From contig JAQVCA010000009.1 of assembly GCA_028690035.1 (NCBI GenBank), forward strand, positions 1 through 50,885: DNA of 50,885 nucleotides, in the 5' to 3' direction. Shown here piece by piece: positions 47,708 through 50,885 of the stretch (position 1 is the first letter of the stretch; each line of letters opens with the position of its first letter). Position numbers and translations under genes: made by a program. This DNA comes from Comamonas sp. Lineage in GTDB: Bacteria; Pseudomonadota; Gammaproteobacteria; Burkholderiales; Burkholderiaceae_C. The notes beneath the pieces were generated by a model that was given only the letters and a program-made list of their open reading frames with translations, was not told the origin of the DNA and did not search any database.

Positions 47708-49942
47708 ATGGAAGAAATCTACAGCGTCTTTATCCAGGAAGCGCGCGAGCAGCTCACGGCGATGGAGGATGGCTTGCTGCGCATGGAGCAGGGCGACCGA
47801 GATGCCGATGTGCTCAACGCCATCTTCCGCGCTGCCCACACCATCAAGGGGGCCTCGGGCGTGGTGGAGCTGCACCACATCGAGCGCTTTACCCATGTGC
47901 TGGAAAACCTGCTCGATCGCCTGCGCAATGGCGAGCTGGGCCTGAGCAGCGAGATGGTGACCTTGCTGCTGCAGGGCTGCGACCACATTGGCCGCCTGCT
48001 GGACGTGGTGGAACAGGGCCGTCTGGAAGAGGACAGCGCGCTGACCGAAGCCGGGCGCAGCCTGTCGGACGGCTTGCGTGCTTTTGGTGGCCAGGTGCCA
48101 ACCGCTGCAGCACCGCTGCAGACGACCGAGGCCGGCAGTGCCAATACCAATACCAACACCAATACCGCGCAGCAAGGCGATGGCTGGCATATTTCCGTGC
48201 GCTTTGGGCCAGATGTGCTCAAGATGGGCATGGATCCGCTGAATTTTTTACGCTATTTGCTGCAGTTGGGCGAAATCAGCTACTTGGCCACACTGGCAGA
48301 CGCCATGCCCGCAGCGCAGGAGATGGATGCCGAGTGCTGCTACCTGGGCTTTGAGGTCACGCTGCATTCGCGCGCCAGCAAGGAGGAGATTGAAAACGTC
48401 TTCGCCTTCTGCCGTGACGACTGCGATCTGTACATCCTGCCTCCAGACAGCAAGGTGGCCGACTACCTGCAGCTCATCCAGCAGCTGCCCGAAGAGCCGC
48501 TGCGCCTGGGCGAGATCCTGGTGCGCTCGGGCGCTCTCACGCGTGAGGAACTCGACGAGGGCCTGCGCCAACAGCGTGCCCAGAGCGAGCGGGCTGCGCC
48601 CCAGGTGGCTGCTGCGGCGCCCTTGGGAGAAATTTTGGTGGAGCGCAAAGTGGTGCAGCCGGAAATTGTCGAAGCAGCGGCAGCGCGACAAAAACAAGTG
48701 CAGGACAAGCGCAGCAGCGAGGCGCGCCTCATTCGGGTGCAGGCGGACAAGCTCGACCAGTTGATCGACCTGGTGGGCGAACTGGTGATTGCCGGTGCCT
48801 CGGCCAGCTTGCTGGCGCGGCGCAGCGGTCAGACCCAGCTGATGGAGGCCACCTCGGTGCTGTCGTGGCTGGTGGAGAACATCCGCGACTCGGCGCTGCA
48901 GCTGCGCATGGTGCAAATTGGCGAAACCTTCAACCGCTTCAACCGCGTGGTGCGCGACACCGCGCGCGAGATTGGCAAAGACATTGAGCTGGTGATTTCT
49001 GGTGCCGAGACTGAGCTAGACAAGTCCGTGGTGGAAAAAATTGGCGATCCGCTGATGCACCTGGTGCGCAACGCCATGGACCACGGTCTGGAACCTGCCG
49101 ATGTGCGCCTGGCGGCAGGCAAACCAGCCTGCGGGCGCTTGGAGCTGAATGCCTACCATGACTCAGGCAGTATCGTCATTGAAGTGATTGACGACGGCGG
49201 TGGTATCAACGTGGAGCGCGTGCAAGCCAAGGCCATTGAGCGCGGTTTGATCCAAGCCGGGCACAGCCTGTCGGAGCAAGAAATCGTCAACCTGATTTTC
49301 GAGGCTGGCTTTTCTACCGCCGAGACGGTGAGCAACCTGTCTGGGCGCGGCGTGGGCATGGACGTGGTCAAGCGCAACATCCAGGCGCTGCGCGGCAGCG
49401 TGGAGGTGCGCACCTGGCCCGGCCAAGGTTCGCGCTTCACCATTCGGCTGCCGCTGACCTTGGCCATCATCGACGGCTTTCTCACTGCGGTGGGGCCATC
49501 GTCTTACGTGGTGCCGCTCGATGCCGTGGTCGAGTGTCTGGAATTGCAGTCGCAAGACACGCGCGGGCACATGCTCAACCTGCGCGGCGAGGTGCTGCCC
49601 TTCATCCGTCTGCGCGATTTTTTCGAGATCGAAGGCGAGCCGCCCGCGCGCGAAAACGTCGTCGTCATTGCGGCTGGGCCGCACAAGGCGGGGATCGTGG
49701 TCGATCAACTGCTGGGTGAGTTCCAGACCGTCATCAAACCCCTGGGCCAGCTCTTTCGCCACCTGCGCGGCATTGGCGGCTCCACCATTCTGGGTTCGGG
49801 CGAAGTGGCACTGATTCTGGACGTGCAAGCCCTGACCCACCTGGCCGCACAGCGCGAGGAGGGCCGCCAGGGCCCGAACGCCACGCAGCACGCGGCCACC
49901 CCTTCTTCCAATCCTGCCCCCTCTTCATTTGCCACCCCATAG
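47708..49942 (+). CDS. cheA: Chemotaxis histidine kinase CheA with MshEN-like linker repeats
   Basis: A 744-residue CheA. The N-terminal HPt domain carries the phosphorylated His in AAHTIKGASG near 38-48. A middle domain (about 160-255, WHISVRFGPDVLKMGMDPLNFLRYL to DDCDLYILPP) is a conserved but unnamed CheA insert. Then come two LGEIL-type repeats near 259-285 and 300-327. The dimer domain starts near 340; the ATPase has HLVRNAMDHGLE and the GRGVGMDVVKRNI glycine box; a CheW-like P5 domain ends near 720. No receiver domain is fused at the end. The linker holds an NTNTNTNT stretch. It should phosphorylate the CheY-like protein encoded upstream. Confidence 0.92.
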   Translation: MEEIYSVFIQEAREQLTAMEDGLLRMEQGDRDADVLNAIFRAAHTIKGASGVVELHHIERFTHVLENLLDRLRNGELGLSSEMVTLLLQGCDHIGRLLDVVEQGRLEEDSALTEAGRSLSDGLRAFGGQVPTAAAPLQTTEAGSANTNTNTNTAQQGDGWHISVRFGPDVLKMGMDPLNFLRYLLQLGEISYLATLADAMPAAQEMDAECCYLGFEVTLHSRASKEEIENVFAFCRDDCDLYILPPDSKVADYLQLIQQLPEEPLRLGEILVRSGALTREELDEGLRQQRAQSERAAPQVAAAAPLGEILVERKVVQPEIVEAAAARQKQVQDKRSSEARLIRVQADKLDQLIDLVGELVIAGASASLLARRSGQTQLMEATSVLSWLVENIRDSALQLRMVQIGETFNRFNRVVRDTAREIGKDIELVISGAETELDKSVVEKIGDPLMHLVRNAMDHGLEPADVRLAAGKPACGRLELNAYHDSGSIVIEVIDDGGGINVERVQAKAIERGLIQAGHSLSEQEIVNLIFEAGFSTAETVSNLSGRGVGMDVVKRNIQALRGSVEVRTWPGQGSRFTIRLPLTLAIIDGFLTAVGPSSYVVPLDAVVECLELQSQDTRGHMLNLRGEVLPFIRLRDFFEIEGEPPARENVVVIAAGPHKAGIVVDQLLGEFQTVIKPLGQLFRHLRGIGGSTILGSGEVALILDVQALTHLAAQREEGRQGPNATQHAATPSSNPAPSSFATP
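48143..48166. repeat. AATACC hexamer repeat in the cheA linker
   Basis: Four consecutive hexamers, three AATACC and one AACACC, encode Asn-Thr pairs in the flexible linker after the HPt domain. Slippage would change the linker length in frame. Confidence 0.8.
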
Positions 49943-49951
49943 GAACAGAAA

Positions 49952-50885
49952 ATGAACAACCTCAAAATCGGCATCCGCCTGGGTATCGGCTTCGCCGTGA
50001 CTCTGCTGCTGATGGTGATCATTGCCGTCATCAGCTACACCCGCCTCACCACGCTGGGCAACGAAGTGCAAGACATGACGCACGACAAGTTCCCCAAGGT
50101 GGCACAGGCCAACGAGTTGGTGGGCGCCATCAACCGCATTGCGCTGCAGCTGCGCAATGCCTACATCATTCCCGATGTGGCGGAGAAACAGAGTGTGCTG
50201 GAAAGCATCAATGAGCAGCGCCAAATCATCGACGGCATAGTGCAAAAACTGGAGGCCAGCATCCGCACCGAGATGGGCAAGGAAAAGCTGCGTGCCATCA
50301 TGGTCGGGCGCACCGCCTACCGGGCGCAACAGGATGTGGCGATCCGCCTCATTCTGCAGGGCGCCTCGAATGAGGAGTTCAGCAGCCACTTGGTGGGCGA
50401 TCTGCGCACCGAGCAAACGGCCTACCTCAACGCCATCGCAGAACTGGTGCGCTACCAAAGCGAGCTGATGGAGACATCGGGTACCAACTCCGCTGCGCTG
50501 GTCAAGGGTGCGCAAACCCTGTTGCTGGGTCTGTCGGGCGTGGCGGTGCTGCTGGCGGTGCTGCTGGGCTGGTTGATCACGCGCAGCATTACCCGCCCCG
50601 TGGGTGAGGCCGTGCGGATTGCCGAAAAAATTGCTGCGGGCGACTTCAGCATGCAAATTGACACCTCGGCCCGCGATGAAGTGGGCCAGGTGCTGACGGC
50701 GCTGGACAAGGCGGTGCGTGCCGTCAAGGCCATGAGTGGCGAAGCCGCCGGGCTGGCCCAGGCGGCCGTGCAAGGCAAGCTGGCCACCCGTGCCGATGCC
50801 TCCAAATACCAGGGCGAATACCAGAAGATCGTGCAGGGCGTGAACGACACGCTGGATGCGGTGATTGGCCCGCTGAACGTGGCGG
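49952..50885 (+). CDS. Methyl-accepting chemotaxis protein, truncated by the window end
   Basis: The first 311 codons of a chemoreceptor; the frame runs off the window without a stop. MNNLKIGIRLGIGFAVTLLLMVIIAVISYTRL is the classic TM1 start of 4HB receptors; a four-helix ligand domain follows to about residue 180, TM2 is near 188-208, then a HAMP domain (ITRPVGEAVRIAEKIAAGDF) and a second HAMP-like stretch. The signalling tip is beyond the edge. AGGAACAG precedes the ATG, nine bases after the cheA stop, so it is in the same operon. Confidence 0.92.
   Translation, partial: MNNLKIGIRLGIGFAVTLLLMVIIAVISYTRLTTLGNEVQDMTHDKFPKVAQANELVGAINRIALQLRNAYIIPDVAEKQSVLESINEQRQIIDGIVQKLEASIRTEMGKEKLRAIMVGRTAYRAQQDVAIRLILQGASNEEFSSHLVGDLRTEQTAYLNAIAELVRYQSELMETSGTNSAALVKGAQTLLLGLSGVAVLLAVLLGWLITRSITRPVGEAVRIAEKIAAGDFSMQIDTSARDEVGQVLTALDKAVRAVKAMSGEAAGLAQAAVQGKLATRADASKYQGEYQKIVQGVNDTLDAVIGPLNVA

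Overview
The window reads as a chromosomal stretch of a high-GC betaproteobacterium, most likely family Comamonadaceae (Comamonas, Acidovorax or Alicycliphilus type). This rests on the gene order of its protocatechuate 4,5-cleavage (pmd) operon, which matches that described in Comamonas, and on dispersed intergenic repeats of a kind I associate with this family. The genus cannot be fixed from sequence reading alone. I recognise no transposase, integrase, tRNA, rRNA or CRISPR array.

Layout. (1) 0.1-5.4 kb: an AraC-type regulator divergent from a complete pchA-pchC-pchX-pchF operon for oxidation of 4-cresol to 4-hydroxybenzoate, closed by a strong terminator. (2) 5.6-9.6 kb: an orphan TRAP-type binding protein, then on the minus strand a complete class I cytochrome P450 system (P450, 2Fe-2S ferredoxin, ferredoxin reductase) with a terminator-like hairpin inside it. 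(3) 9.8-12.1 kb: a second, diverged LigA/LigB-type ring-cleavage dioxygenase divergent from a LysR regulator. (4) 12.2-19.5 kb: the pmd operon, transcribed leftwards in the order binding-protein-like gene, pmdK, E, F, D, A, B, C, taking protocatechuate to pyruvate and oxaloacetate. (5) 19.8-21.5 kb: a sulfur-related group (TSUP permease, small membrane protein, persulfide-sensor-like ArsR regulator). (6) 21.5-24.8 kb: housekeeping genes ybeY, phoH/ybeZ, ruvA, ruvB. (7) 24.9-29.6 kb: a small cytochrome c and cytochrome cd1 nitrite reductase (nirS), divergent from a heme-type TonB receptor, with a perfect FNR/DNR box between them. (8) 29.8-35.9 kb: a hydroxycinnamate (ferulate/p-coumarate) operon of hydratase-lyase, NDP-forming CoA synthetase, acyl-CoA dehydrogenase and porin. 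(9) 36.0-39.7 kb: a chemoreceptor, an aldo/keto reductase and a LysR regulator. (10) 39.8-45.3 kb: a branched-chain-type ABC importer (binding protein, LivH, fused LivM-LivG, LivF) with a MarR regulator. (11) 45.6 kb to the end: a chemosensory operon of CheY-like regulator, MCP-like protein, STAS protein, CheA and an MCP cut by the window edge.

Functionally most of the window is an aromatic-catabolism supercluster. 4-Cresol (pch) and hydroxycinnamates (ech operon) both pass through 4-hydroxybenzaldehyde or vanillin to 4-hydroxybenzoate or vanillate, then to protocatechuate, and the pmd operon finishes the job. The ring-hydroxylation and O-demethylation steps (pobA, vanAB) are not here, nor is a recognisable 4-oxalomesaconate tautomerase. 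A near-identical 17-bp operator lies before both the ech operon and the ABC importer, tying them into one probable MarR regulon about 15 kb apart. The most unusual items are the CheA with two MshEN-like repeats in its linker, the binding-protein-like gene without a signal peptide at the head of the pmd operon, the shared operator, and the family of inverted-repeat terminators at convergent gene ends.
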